From positions 72,001 through 136,000 of the forward strand of contig JALECJ010000255.1 in assembly GCA_023515745.1 (NCBI GenBank): a stretch of 64,000 nt of DNA, in the 5' to 3' direction. A program made the position numbers and the translations under genes. The DNA comes from Amoeboaphelidium protococcarum. Its lineage: Eukaryota > Aphelidiomycota > Aphelidea. Each line of letters begins with the position of its first letter. Position 1 is the first letter of the stretch. This document shows, one piece after another, positions 24,901 to 37,245 of the stretch. The notes below the pieces were generated by a model, which searched no databases, was not told where the DNA came from, and saw nothing but the letters and a program-made list of their open reading frames with translations.

Positions 24901-25256
24901 ATTAGATTGCCTTGGTTGTCGGTTGTCAACTAGTAACTATAAGCACCTTAATAGCCAGACATGGATACTGTCCACAGTATCTAACCAGTCGACCCGCTTA
25001 CTTTTACAAAAGAAGAGGAATACAACCCAAAATAGAAATTCTACGTGTTTTAGACGACACCGTTAATTGAGTTAACGAACTGAGATTGAACACCGGTGTA
25101 CCAATATGATACAATGAGGTCACCATTGGGGTCAGTCACAGTGTCAATGTACTGCAGCCAATTGTTAGAAAGTGTGCCGACCCATGACACATTCGCATAA
25201 TCGCAAATTACAGCTGTGACAAACCAGCAGATGACAAGAATATCAGATACGAGCAT
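21948..25256 (-). CDS. RK3: beta-propeller receptor kinase
   Basis: A single frame of 1102 residues. Signal peptide MLVSDILVICWFVTAVIC; ectodomain with the family repeats (DPNGDLIVSYW, DNQGNLIATGQ, DSGNNIFQI); Thr stalk about 502-639; a Ser-rich collar; membrane helix at about 723-748 followed by CIRRRYIKTRM. The juxtamembrane segment GTTFMNTSMEVAVPAYLELKR is almost identical to RK5. The kinase keeps VAAKC, HNDIKSGNYLL, DFGIC and YAAPEVL, and ends EIQKLAYS-TGA. Across the membrane region RK3 is closer to RK5 than to RK1 or RK2. Upstream lies a CTA-AAAA-TAG site and a 40-bp remnant of the small GPI-like gene. Confidence 0.87.
23335..23755 (-). repeat. ACN microsatellite encoding the RK3 Thr stalk
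   Basis: In-frame Thr-codon array of about 140 codons. It contains internal higher-order repeats, for example a 45-bp unit duplicated at about 23458-23525. Confidence 0.88.
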
Positions 25257-25392
25257 TAACTGTTAATGAATTACGCTAAACAATTTAGCAATTAAATAAA
25301 ATTAAGTCAATAGTAATAGTTAATGCACTTGATTACTGTGAAAATGAAAAGACGTTTGACTGCACTCAACAGATGTGTAAATCACCATCCGG

Positions 25393-25402
25393 CTAAAAAT
25401 AG
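25393..25402. promoter_or_regulatory. MADS-box-type site upstream of RK3
   Basis: CTAAAAATAG in GGCTAAAAATAGCTAC, 137 bp upstream of the RK3 ATG. The same extended sequence occurs upstream of RL4. Confidence 0.55.
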
Positions 25403-25570
25403 CTACTTTGTAATACATTGGTTGTCAAAAAGCTCAGATCGTCGAAATAAAGATATATTAGCAATGTTAAAGCCTGGTGTACTGTGTAATCACAAATAAT
25501 GAACATACAGTCTATGACACGGGCTGTAAAAGCAATTGTAATCAAACATGAATAATTTGACCCAATTCAA

Positions 25571-25612
25571 AAGATCATGAAGTTAAGACTCAGAGCAGAC
25601 TATATGCAAGCA
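25571..25612 (-). pseudogene. Remnant of the small GPI-like gene (3' end only)
   Basis: The minus strand here matches the last codons, stop and downstream flank of the gene at 31625-31996 (TTGCATATAGT.TGCT.TGAGTCTT). Similarity stops abruptly at about 25612, so the body of the gene is gone. The flank up to RK3 (25300-25570) also resembles the flank between that gene and RL4. Confidence 0.55.
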
Positions 25613-26187
25613 AGACTATTTGTATGGTGTGGTACAGCGCTGGGCACATAAAACTCATATTTTGTACCCATTCATATATGAATCAATTTCCATGTTTTCA
25701 TGTCATAAGTAATGTGGGGGCTCCAATTCACCATATGACCTTTATGACTAAAAATTTAGGTCGTTTCTGCTCAATCGCATCCTGTCGTTTTAAAACACGC
25801 GCGCGTGGCAGTTTCATCTGTTCTGTCCAACAACTGATAATAACTTGAAAATCGATCCTTCTACTATTTTTGTGATGTATAAGGCTTCCTAAGCGCGTCA
25901 AAGCTAGCATTGTTCGTGAATATCTAAAGCTGGTCAAACCCAATACTTTTCAAGTGGATACCATTGTAGGATTGCATTGAGAGCTGCTCACTGGGACGCA
26001 GTGGCTCTTAAAGGTCAAACGAGATTGTAAATCGGTGCTATGTTGGCATAGTCTAATACGTGTCGATACACAGTAACAGAAGGTTGTGATGAAATGAATA
26101 CAGATTTAGGAGCGGATGAGTCCGCCGCTGAAGAAGATGAATGATGAATTTTATAGTTGGTAATGAAAATAAGAGCATTGATTACTT
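25613..26187. other. Non-coding accessory stretch
   Basis: No convincing gene. Short open stretches exist on the minus strand (about 25728-25943), but they have no start context, domain or conserved pattern. tcatatgac-like motifs recur here and in the direct repeats that follow. Confidence 0.4.
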
Positions 26188-26303
26188 AACAAAGCAAGTT
26201 AAGTACTTCTACTCAAGTCATATCCGCATGAGTAGGACCACTACCTGGCTCATATGACTCATCCATTTAGGTAAGTCGGAAATCGATCCATTCATGTCAT
26301 CCA
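26188..26303. repeat. Direct repeat copy A
   Basis: A copy of about 115 bp sharing agtcatatcc...tcatatgac...ctcatccat...aggtaagtc...atcgatccattcatgtcatc with copy B at 26992-27127. Copy A lacks a 21-bp segment present in copy B. Confidence 0.7.
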
Positions 26304-26990
26304 TTAGAGTGAACTGGCATTACTTAAGTGTGATTTTCTCACTAATTACACGACAGAGCTCTTCAATCTGCAAATCTCGGAGTCCAGCTCGATCCTTTTA
26401 TCTTCTAACATCTCACCAGTACCTTCAGGTTTAGGCAGAATGTAATTCTAATCAATTGCAGGCTTTACTATAATTCCAACCCTCTTATACCTAGTATTGA
26501 CCAAAGCATTCATCTCCATTGGCCTGATACAAACAGCATGTAAACTCTTGAGCGCCTTCATATCGTGTAGCTCCGGAACATTCTTAAAACTCTCTTCCAC
26601 AGATATCTGGATTTGTCTGCCAGAATCTTCAGGATCAATCATACCGATGACAGTCGTACCATCTCCACTAGTTTCTTACTAGTATTGGCTGTGTATCTAA
26701 AATGGTCTTCCAAGAATTAAGTCACAAGGCAACTACTCTACCACAAACACATGAGGCGAGAACCAGACACCGCCAATACTCAAGTTGCAATGCTAAACTA
26801 TACCGACCACTTTTTATCCAGGCTAGCGATCAATTCCATTTATCATCCACCAGCATTCCGTGTTAACCATCTAAGCTCAGCTCATCGGATGTTTTCTTTC
26901 TAATCCAATCTACTTCAGATCCTTAATTCATCAGAATCTTGACTTTCTTGTTATTGAAACTATCCCATTACAACTAGTTGGTTACTCTTC
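26304..26990 (-). pseudogene. Decayed retropepsin-like (gag-pol type) segment
   Basis: The minus strand encodes, in two frames, a retroelement-type aspartic protease. The first part has KILMNQGSEVDW where DTG/DSG is expected, so the catalytic Asp position reads Asn. After a frameshift near 26840 comes the second half, with FVVEQLPCDLILGRPF, the flap-to-C-terminal ILGRPF motif of such proteases, then GMIDPEDSGRQIQI. No reverse transcriptase or integrase motifs follow. It is probably a relic of an LTR-type element. Confidence 0.6.
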
Positions 26991-26991
26991 A

Positions 26992-27127
26992 CAGCAAGCA
27001 AAGTAATACTAGTCATATCCATATGACTATGACAACTACTGTACATGGTTCATATGACCCAAATAACCCATTCGTACAACTCATCCATGAAGGTAAGTCT
27101 GATATTCGATCCATTCATGTCATCCAT
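26992..27127. repeat. Direct repeat copy B
   Basis: The longer copy of the pair, with an extra 21-bp segment (27049-27069 region). The two copies flank the protease relic in direct orientation, 0.7 kb apart. Confidence 0.7.
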
Positions 27128-27299
27128 ATGGGCGGCCAGCACTGTTTTCCTTACCTGTAACATTCCGTACAGTAGGTCTCCAGCTTAGGATAATCACACA
27201 TTTTAAGGGAAGTTGACGACTGTTAAACGGTGCGACATAAATGAAAAATTCAGCAGTAATCAAGTGATCTGATACTTCAATTGCATATGGTGCGATTAT

Positions 27300-28096
27300 G
27301 CAACTACAACCTGACGCGGCTTGTCACTGGACACCGGGGAGGAAGCATCCGGACGATTACACTATTACTCTAACAATGCCATATTATCAGTGTGCAGAAT
27401 TGATTTCTTTAAGCCAGCTAGAATAAAGTTTTCCACAAGCTCTTCAGATTTATTAGTAACGTTGATTTTAAGACTCATCACCATCTTGCGAACTTCGTTA
27501 TACTTAGGCAAAGGCAATCTTTGGGCCACAAGTTAAACAAACTGCATAGCCACAATCAGTCAAGTCATCAAACCACTCTTCCATCTGGACAACAAATTGC
27601 ATGGCAGAATGATATTTGTCATCACATAGCTCATTTCTGATTTGAGCATCGATGTTACTTGCATTACTGGGAGCCTTGAGATTGAAATACTCCTCGACAG
27701 CCACAAGAGCTTCATTTGCAGACGATTAAGTTCCAATACTACTAAGCGCTTCAAGGGCCACAGTACCTTTTATCAGTCTCAGAACCATTTAGTTGTCTTG
27801 TTGCTACTCCTTTTGAAAATTAATTAGCGCAGTTTGCTGATTGTAGTCACTTGAACGCATAAGACGTTTTACCTATTACTGCCTAATAATCAGCAGATTT
27901 ACCTTTTCCATTTCAAGAAGGTCCGTCCTACTATCGCATGGGTTCGGGCGATCAAAAATGCGTTACAGAGCATCCACAAACTCGACATCAATAACATGTA
28001 CCAACCATGCTGACTGCAGCTGCGCATATGACGCGCTCCTCCAACACCAGCGATTGGACCCCAACTGGAAATAAACCAGATTTTATGGATGATCAA
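27300..28096 (-). pseudogene. Decayed copia/gag-like segment
   Basis: The minus strand carries an open frame of about 170 codons without a start ATG. It contains a helical pattern typical of UBN2/copia gag proteins (LIKGTVALEALSSIG, ALVAVEEYFNLK, IRNELCDDKYHSAMQF). Near 27560-27590 the reading shifts to another frame that continues in the same style (RLPLPKYNEVRKMVMSLK, ELVENFILAGLKKS). The lack of a start and the shift indicate a pseudogene unless splicing or frameshifting rescues it. It lies just upstream of the protease relic, in the gag-protease order of an LTR element. Confidence 0.55.
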
Positions 28097-28816
28097 TTGA
28101 TGTTAGAATAAGCAATATAGAATAGAATAAATCAATTAAATATAGCTCAGGTGCACGACACAAATACTTTTTAATTGAAATTAATCTATTTTATTTCCTA
28201 CATGAAAGAAGGCAAAAGCGTCAAAACCATCAGCCGCAGTCATTAAGTAATCCATACTGCTCAATCACTGAAGACTGCGCAATCATTATCAGCAGAGTCT
28301 AAATGATTAGTAAAGACAGTCTCTCCTTTAATGGATTATTCGGCTAACCATACTGTATTTCCCCAAGCAAAGTTGACTGTCTGCGCATTCTATCTATCCT
28401 TTATGCCAGCAGTTCAAATGTTGCACAAGATTTGAAAGTCCCTTACCACCCCCTTTCTTCTGTTAACTCGACAACTGCATATGTTATATATTTGCACCAT
28501 GCCTTGAGGAATTTTCACCATCACACTAAACGCAATAAGTAGTAAAACGTGAAAGAGTGAAGTGAATATGATATGAGATAACAAGGATATTTACTATAGT
28601 TTCAGCTAGTGTGTGATAAAGAGAGCGAGCGAATGAAACGCGTCAACACGGTCAACAAGAAAATAAATGCACCATCTCTGATCTTTACATTTAGCTGCCC
28701 ATCAAACAGGTAATTACTATACACAGAGACTGTAAAGTGAGCGGATTCTGGGCGGTTCATAAAATACATCTAATTTTTATTCTTTGTCATTGTCTTATTT
28801 TGCAATCATAGTTAAA
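28097..28816. other. Intergenic region with possible coding debris
   Basis: On the minus strand, short coding-like pieces occur in different frames (for example TVNFAWGNTVWLAEQS near 28380 and AADGFDAFAFF near 28220) separated by TGA or frame breaks. I do not recognise them. No intact gene is seen. Confidence 0.35.
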
Positions 28817-31240
28817 TCAATTCTGCTAATTCTACTACATCATAGTCGTTTGATGCACCGGAATGGTGGCGTTCATTGCAGTCATACCGTTCATGTCCAT
28901 GGTTGTCGTCGTGATGGCGTTGCTGTAATTCTTCTGCTATGCCCATTTTCTAGCTTTACGCCTATTTGCACACTTGGCCATCACGTACGCTAGAATACTG
29001 ACCAGAACGAAGAATGCTGCTGCTACAGCTGCCAATTTGCTTGTATCAGAGAAGAAGGACACTGATCCGGAATTCTGATTACCAGACACATTATTACTCT
29101 AAGTATTGCTATTACCGCTATCTCCATCAGCCTGAGTTTGAGATATGAAAACAGTGTTGCCAACAACAAATGTATAGGACCCGGATACTTAAAGCGTACT
29201 CTGTGGAGTAGTAGCAGTAGTTGCGTACTATGAAACTGACAGTTTTTGACTACTAGCCGTGTGACTGTCAGTAAATGCCAATTAATCACTAATAACCCAT
29301 AGACTGGTACCAATGACGTTCAAACTGGAAGAAGAGACTGTACTTAAATTGAGAGATTGCATAGATCCAGATAGGGTCATCGAAGCAGCAGATGTTGCAT
29401 TGACAGCAGAGCTTTGGGAGTCAACATTAGTGACGATGGGAAGCTAATCTGTAGATGTATAAGTAGAGTAGAGAATTAGAGTTTAACTGAAGTGCGTGCT
29501 CGCTATATCGTCTACTGAGATTGGAGACGTTATGACTTTAGTTGACAATGACTCAGATGTCAAAGTAATATTGCTAGTCGTCATAGTTGCAATCGTAGTC
29601 GTACTTGTTGTCGTCGTACTAATTGTGGTAGTAGTAATCGTAGTTGTGCTCGTAGTAGTGGTCGTAGTAGTCGTAGTTGTTGTGGTTGTAGTAGTGGTTG
29701 TAGTAGTGGTAGTAGTTCTTGGCGTTTCCACATAATCCAAGTACTTTGCAAATACCAAACCTCCAACAGATGTGGGCAAATTCATACCATAATTGGCGGA
29801 GCTATCATAGAGGATTGACACGTTAGCAAAACTTCCAACCAAGATCATACTATTGTTAACTCCTCGTAAAATATTTACGGCTTTTATTTCACCAACACTG
29901 GTGCCACGGAAACTATACAGAAATGTACCAGATGGACTAAATTTTAATACAGTAGCCTGAGATGATGGGATACTTTAACTGTTTCCTGATCCATCTATCA
30001 CTGCCACAGAGGACAATGAAAGCTAAGCTGCCACAAAGACATTTGAATTAGCATCGACTACACAGTCAAACGGCTAATCATCACCACTTCCGTCTATTGT
30101 CGCGACATATATTAAAGAACCATTTGAACTGTACGTAGCCACAAAGCCACTAAGCATTGCTCGATTAGGATTTAAAGTGCGGACTACCTATCCGTTGGTA
30201 TCGTAGAATCTTAGAGGTGATGATGTGTTTTAATAATTCCCAACAAGGACAACATTTCCATTTGGTGACACACTCAAAGCAGATGGTGAAGGCTGTGAAT
30301 CGTCTATACGCCCCAACCACTAAAAGACACCATTACTATTAAACTTGGCCAAAAATAAAGCTGATTTCAGAGTCATATTGCTTTGTTGGGTGATGAAAAG
30401 CTGGTTAGTAGAATCACGAACACCAAGTAAGCCAATTGGAGTCTTGTAGCCATTCTACATGGTGTCTCCAAAGGTGAAAGACCCAGCAACATAAACATCA
30501 CCAGTTGACTAAGACACGGCAATAGCAGAGTTACATGTTACCACAGCAGCATACCCAATATTGACTTTCCATAGCTCAACACCACTAGAATTTACCTTAC
30601 GCAAGTTGCAGACAGAAGTTGTGGGACTAAAGCTAAATCCACCGTAAGTATATGACAGAGCTTGGTTGGCTTAGGCGAGTTGATAGATGTTGTTGACAGA
30701 ATCCGATGCAAGTCCCTTAATTTTCATGAACTCATTAGATAAAAAACCAACCCATTATAACTGACCCGATGAAGACCACTTCGCATGCCATGAGGTAGTC
30801 GTGCTTTATGCTAAAGAATAGACCAATACACCATTGAAATAAAATTTTAATGCTGCAACGCCAGCGTATAGTTGTCCAGTGGCAATTAGATTGCCTTAGT
30901 TGTCAGTTGTCAGCTAATAACTGTAAGCACCTTCTGGGCCTGACATTGATATAGTCCACAAAATTTAGCCAGTTGAGCCGCTAACCTTCACGAAAGAAGA
31001 GGCATACAGCCTATAATAGAAATTCTATGTGTTTTAGACGACACCGTTAATTGAGTTGACAAACTGAGATTGAATGTTGGTGTACCAATATGTTACAATG
31101 AAATCACCATTGGGGTCAATCACAGTGTCAATGTATTACAGCAAGTTGTTAGAAAGCGTGCCAACCCATGACACATTGGCATAATCACAAGTTACAGCTG
31201 TGACAAACCAGCATATGACAAGAATAACAGATACGAGCAT
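28817..31240 (-). CDS. RL4: kinase-less paralogue of the beta-propeller receptors
   Basis: An intact frame of 807 residues. Signal peptide MLVSVILVICWFVTAVTC, the same 500-residue ectodomain (DPNGDFIVTYW, DNQGNLIATGQ type repeats) and a short Thr stalk of about 50 residues. Next comes a Ser/Thr-rich collar unlike that of the kinases and a membrane helix at about 738-757 (LAAVAAAFFVLVSILAYV). The cytoplasmic tail is only about 50 residues, basic at first and then T/M/N-rich, ending at TGA 28817. There is no trace of the kinase domain, and the collar, helix and tail are unrelated to those of RK1-3 and RK5, so this looks like replacement of the 3' end and not simple truncation. It may act as a decoy or co-receptor. 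Confidence 0.85.
29578..29733 (-). repeat. ACN microsatellite encoding the RL4 Thr stalk
   Basis: The shortest of the five stalk arrays, about 50 codons. Confidence 0.85.
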
Positions 31241-31407
31241 TAGTTGTTGATAGAGTTAGCATAAACAGTCTAGTGAATAAGCAGAGTTCAGTCAATAGTA
31301 ATATTTGAACGCACTTTATTACTTTAGACAGAAGTAGTTGTAATAATAAGTTAAATGTACACAGACTACTATAATATGGCGATGAACTGATATGCATCTC
31401 TATTGGG

Positions 31408-31417
31408 CTAAAAATAG
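31408..31417. promoter_or_regulatory. MADS-box-type site upstream of RL4
   Basis: CTAAAAATAG in GGGCTAAAAATAGCTACG, 168 bp upstream of the RL4 ATG and close in sequence to the RK3 site. It lies between RL4 and the small GPI-like gene. Confidence 0.55.
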
Positions 31418-31624
31418 CTACGTTGTTACATTGGTTGCCAAAAGCTAAGATCCTTGTTACAATATACAGCGATATTATTCGCATTTAAATACAACATCTT
31501 TAGTATTAAGAACCCTAGTATTTAATTAAAATTGTAAACATACAGTATATGATACGGGCTATGAAAGCATATCCGATAAAACATAAATTTTTTTTTCAAG
31601 TTTAAATGATCACGAAATCAAGAC

Positions 31625-31996
31625 TCACAGCATACTATATGCAACCAGAGCCAGTGCAGAACCAAAAGCAATAGAAGACTTTTGAGCAGTACTTGCGCCA
31701 GATGGAACAATATCACTGACATTAGCGACCTTACCAACAAAGCTGATATTACCATTATTATTAGTGACAGTTCCGTTGACCAGAGGACTAGTGATAGTAG
31801 CTTGACCATTATCCACGCTACCAGAAGTCTGAATATCAGTAGAATTGATCAGCTGATTGTAGATATCATTTGCAGTTTGCTGCACCTAAGGATCCTGAGC
31901 CACTTGCAGCACAGTATCTTGAGCCTATTCAAAAGTCTGAGATTACACACCACAGATCACAGATAGCACCAGAGCAAACAGAATTGACGCGTTCAT
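31625..31996 (-). CDS. Small secreted, probably GPI-anchored protein
   Basis: A 123-residue protein. Signal peptide MNASILFALVLSVICGVQSQ. The mature part is short, polar and Asn/Thr/Val-rich, with three or more N-glycosylation sequons (INST, VNGT, NGNIS). It ends in SGAS followed by a hydrophobic tail (SSIAFGSALALVAYSML) with no basic residues after it, the pattern of a GPI-attachment signal. I recognise no family. It is transcribed towards RL4, which starts 385 bp downstream. A frameshifted copy stands in the same position upstream of RK5 and a remnant upstream of RK3, so it may work with these receptors. Confidence 0.8.
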
Positions 31997-32205
31997 TATG
32001 AAGATGTAGTAATTGAATATTATGAATTTACGTAATTAGATAGACTCTTTGAAAGCTTAACAAGTGCGTATTGAGTATGTCGGTACTCATTCATCACGAT
32101 GACTCCTGCCAAGTATAGCCCCTTTGTCTTGGCAAACCCGTAAATCGGTTCTATCATTAATCTCATCTCAAAGATGCAAAATTTGTAATTAAAATTTAAA
32201 ATTTA

Positions 32206-33158
<953 letters not shown>

Positions 33159-33572
33159 CTACCTGAGGGATAAACAATTGATTGGACGCAAGCGATCTCT
33201 TGGATACACAGATTAAGTTCTTGACGACTGAAAGCTAATGCTCCTTTAGACCAACTTATTCTACACCAATTTAGATTTTGAAATATTATTCAGCAGTCCT
33301 TTAGTATTCATGATTATTCTATATATATTTTAATGGTCTGCCTGTGAATAAATATGCCGAAATACACTAGCCTAATGAAAAGTTAATGGGCGAACGCGAT
33401 TTTCGGGATCGATGATCAACGGGTGATAATGTTAAGATCGACAGCGATACACAAGTCAAGATAAAAGTGCAATGCAAGAGTCATTACAATTATAATGTAT
33501 TGATATCATTTTAATATTTCAGTAACATATCAGTTGGAATAGTATTTTCAACTCAAACACAATGACAGCAGC
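33159..33572. other. Intergenic region
   Basis: A 414-bp spacer between two minus-strand genes. It is AT-rich except for gggcgaacgcgattttcggg near 33390. No gene is seen. Confidence 0.4.
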
Positions 33573-34163
33573 TCAGTTCTTAGTAAAAGTCATCTAGTCT
33601 TTGATCATCTGGATAACGTTCTGGATGATGACACCAGTATCCTGATCAGCAGAGGACAGCAGGTCATCGCATAGAGGCCAACCACGCAGCTTGGAAACCA
33701 GTCTCTAAGCAGTGATCAGTGCACCGGTCCAGTTCTAGTTCTAGATATACTCAATCACTTAGAAGATGGCCAGCGATACATTGGCAGCCTCCTTGGTGCA
33801 AGTGTCGTGAGAGACAGTGCAGGCAATACCGCACGCGTAAGGCAGGCTAGGAGGACAGCTAGCGGTGATGCACAAGTCGGAGCTATCACCCTGAGTCTGC
33901 ACCTGCAGCTGATTGCTTGGACACAGGCTGGCAGAATCGAAAGCATTTCTGCGCGGTGGAAACTTTGGCAAGTCGAACTTCTTCCAGCAAAACTCGACAG
34001 GCTTCTTCTCAGAGATGGAAGAAGTGGTAGCAGCAGCAGAGGAGGCAGCCAATGATGGAGCTAGCATCTCGACAAACTTGCTCAGCTCATTCACGGACTG
34101 TTGCAGTTCCTAATTGGCGAAGCAGACAGCCAAGACGGACAAGAAAGCAAACGTAACCTTCAT
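33573..34163 (-). CDS. Small secreted Cys-containing protein
   Basis: A 196-residue protein with a clear signal peptide (MKVTFAFLSVLAVCFANQ). An A/S-rich helix follows, then a central domain with about seven cysteines (FCWKKF, SLCPSN, DLCITASCPP, YACGIACTVS, DTCTKEA), likely disulfide-bonded. The C-terminal helix region has one more Cys and an NWT sequon. I recognise no family. It is divergent from the anillin-like gene. A secreted effector or extracellular structural protein is possible. Confidence 0.72.
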
Positions 34164-34671
34164 AGTTCTAAGTGTGATGTTATTAATATGCGATAAGCTT
34201 TTAGACGTGATCAATCAAAATCAGGTTATACTATCAGAAAGAGATAACTCGTTGCGACTCTCCAACTTTTATCTGGGAACGCGGGGCTTATCGCCTCAAA
34301 ACGTAATCACTTCTCACACTGAATCACAGCTCATGGTCAAGATTAGGATTTCCATGTGGTTTTCTCCTTAGCTGTTTCATCATTCGAAAGTGTGAATTTT
34401 GAAAAGTATCCATTATTTGATGTGTAACAATATAATGTCGCATTTATTAAGCTAAGATGGGCAATGTTTTAAGACTGTCTGATTGAGCAGTGATTTACGG
34501 CCAGACGATAGTAGCGCGTAAAGTGTTTCCATGGCAACCTCTTTCTAATAACTTTTCATGCCATTGTTTGATGCCGACGATGTTGGCTCTTACTCTCCTT
34601 ACAGAACGGCATACTATTTGTTCTATCTTAACTACTAACAAAGAGCTTAACATTTTATTATTAGGAAGATA
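34164..34671. other. Divergent intergenic region
   Basis: A 508-bp AT-rich spacer between divergent starts of the secreted Cys protein and the anillin-like gene. No gene or clear element is seen. Confidence 0.4.
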
Positions 34672-36981
34672 ATGTCAGTCTAGTAGCGAAAGAATTGGTT
34701 TGAAGCTATCCTCACTAGTAATACTAGCACGTTGAATCGCTTGTTGTACCTGACGCCGGATGTTTCAGCTGGACTGCAAAGGCTCGAATGGACAATGGAT
34801 GTGGCAGAAACTACACCTGAGATTAAACAGTACTGCACTTCTTAGAAGATTGATGATTACATGTCCGTTTGTGCTTTGCAACTAGCGCTGTTGAAGGTGC
34901 TTACTGATCCTGGATGTAAGCCAGTAGTCTCAGCTGCCAAGATTCTGGTCTCTTATATCCCAAAGATGCACCAATGCTTTAGTTCTGCTGATTGTGAAGC
35001 CTTGGCTCCTCTAATTCTGGCTGATAAGATTGAGGATGGCGTTATTTCTAAACTGATTCGCCAGAAAGTTGCATCTGACTCTATTCGTATCACTCGCCCA
35101 GTGTCATCGAAAGAAGTTGTGTTGGTTAATATCCCTTCAGACACATAATCTGAGTTTGTAAGTGATGTCAACACCAAGGTTGAAGAAGAGAGTATCACCA
35201 TAGAAAGTCGCGAAATGGCTGCAGTGCAAAAACCAGTCTAGTCACGCAAAGTAGAGCCATTAGACATCAAGAAACGACCATCTATTCCTGTTTACCAGTC
35301 TGAGACTTTGGCAGTAGAAGATATTTAAAGCATTCAAGATATTCAAGTATCTGGCGGCAATAAAGACAACGATTAAATTTCTGAAAAGTCTACTAATAAG
35401 GTGGTTACAGAAGACGTTGCCGCAAGTAAAGTCCCTCATGTGCCGTTTGAGAGTGAAGTCAAAGAATTAAATGCATCCTAGGAGAAGAGTAATGATGATT
35501 TGGCCAATTTGATTAAGCAGCTAGAGCCAAAGTTACTACTTGTAGACGATAATCATTCCCGGGAGGACATCAACAAAAGTGTAAAGTTTGGCAAAAGCTG
35601 GCGTGGTAACTTGGAGCAGACGCTGACTTTCAAGAGTTCCGCCTCTGTTGCCAGTAACACTTACAAGCGTGCATCTATTGGTTCTCGTCCTGCATTGGAG
35701 AGTCTTTTTACCTAGTAAAACTCGAAGTAATCCAAGGTGTTTCTCAAGCTGTAAAATGTTAGAGGGCTGGTTCTCAATTTTAATAAGGTGCCGGATGTTG
35801 TTCGTGTCTTTTGTAAAGTGTCCTTGCGTGGTGAAGTCATTTATCAAAGTGCACCTGTGTCTTTCTGCTCTCAGAATCTTTATGCTCCTATAACCTTTGA
35901 TGAAGAAATGGCTTTTATTGCCATGACTGGAGATCATGTTCAGCTGTCATTACATGCTCACATTGTCTACTACAAGAAGAGCAACAGATTGCTGTAGAAA
36001 AGCGATAGATTTGCCAAGAGAGAAATATCTGTTGCGAAAGACATTGATATTGGTACTATTAAACTTGATGATAATGTGCTCAAGTCAAGCGATGAAATCA
36101 GTTGCCATAAAGTAGACTGGCACGTAAAGGATTTGAGATCATCTCGTGCAAGCTAGTTCGATACACGAGCACCTTCAAGAGCTTCATCCATCATGGAGGT
36201 GGGATAGAGCCTGTTTAGAAGACTCTCAGTCAGGCCTAAATCTAGATTTTCTGCTGATGATACTACGACTGACAAGTACAACGTACAAATCAGTGAGGGA
36301 GGATTTGCCAATTTCAAGGTTCTAGTTGTGGAAGATTCATCCGCAACACCGATCCAAGACGTGCCAGCAACTATGTCTGAAGCTGTGGCGTGGATGCAGT
36401 AATGCTAATGGCATTCCACTGAATGGTATGAAGGCTTTCTGAATTAGGAGGGCGGTGATATCAAATTCTGGCGCAGGCGCTTCTTCAAACTGGTTGGTGC
36501 TCAACTATAAGCTCATCACGAATTTACGCGTGAGTATAGGACTACTATCGATTTGACTCAGGTTGTTGCCATTGAAGACCGTCCCGGCCGTGAGTATGAG
36601 ATGATGTCAATGTCTAATCAATTTCGACTGGTTTTCAAGCATGGTGAAGTAATAGACTTTTATGCTGAGAATAAGCAAGAGCACGATATGTGGATTAGGA
36701 TGTTGCAGAGAGTGTTGAAAGACCTTCCTAATGCTGAAGTTGAAACTAAAGCTGGCTCCCCAGTAAAGAATTTGTTGACGATAAGCGAAGTGAATGACAG
36801 CGAACAAGAGTCAGCAGCGAAGAGGAAGATTGCCAAACGAGTGGCCACTGGCTTCACTTAAAAGAAGCCTAGCTTGAGGAGAGAAGTTCCCAGCCAGCGC
36901 AATTTATCCCCAGAGAAGGTGTCTGAAGCTCATGTTGCGTAGATGTTTGGAATCGGACGCGTTGCGTTTGGCGATGAATGA
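34672..36981 (+). CDS. Anillin-like protein with C-terminal PH domain
   Basis: An intron-free frame of 769 residues. The N-terminal 150 residues are helical and repeat-like (PEIKQYCTSQ, VSAAKILVSYIPKMHQCF). A long polar linker follows. From about 340 there is a beta-rich segment (KVFLKLQNVRGLVLNF, VPDVVRVFCKVSLRGE) that looks like the C2-like anillin-homology part. A PH domain at about 589-690 (GFLNQEGGDIKFWRRRFFKL, VIDFYAENKQEHDMWIRML) resembles those of anillin and yeast Bud4. A basic tail follows. Such proteins scaffold the cytokinetic ring at the plasma membrane. The order of domains supports the call; orthology to a named protein is not certain. Confidence 0.72.
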
Positions 36982-37245
36982 AAAAGCATGTGAAGCACAT
37001 GGTATTAATGTGATTGTTTGAAATATATTGATTTTGCTGCTTTTATAATAATACCCTTCTTAACCACTGTATTTCCTTATTCTCAGTTCAGCAGATGGAT
37101 TACAAAAGTTACTAAGATATTGTCTCCATGGAGACGATTGTAAAAATAGTTTTTGCTGGCAAGATCGACGCCTGAATTATTTTATCAATGCTGTTAAATT
37201 CAGTATATATTATTGGAAGTGATTAATTGCTTATTATAAAATAGT

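Noticed and set aside
26099-26160. GCGGATGAGTCCGCCGC reminiscent of a hammerhead ribozyme core
   Set aside because: The CUGAUGA core has a mismatch and no GAAAC follows at the right place, so the fold cannot form.
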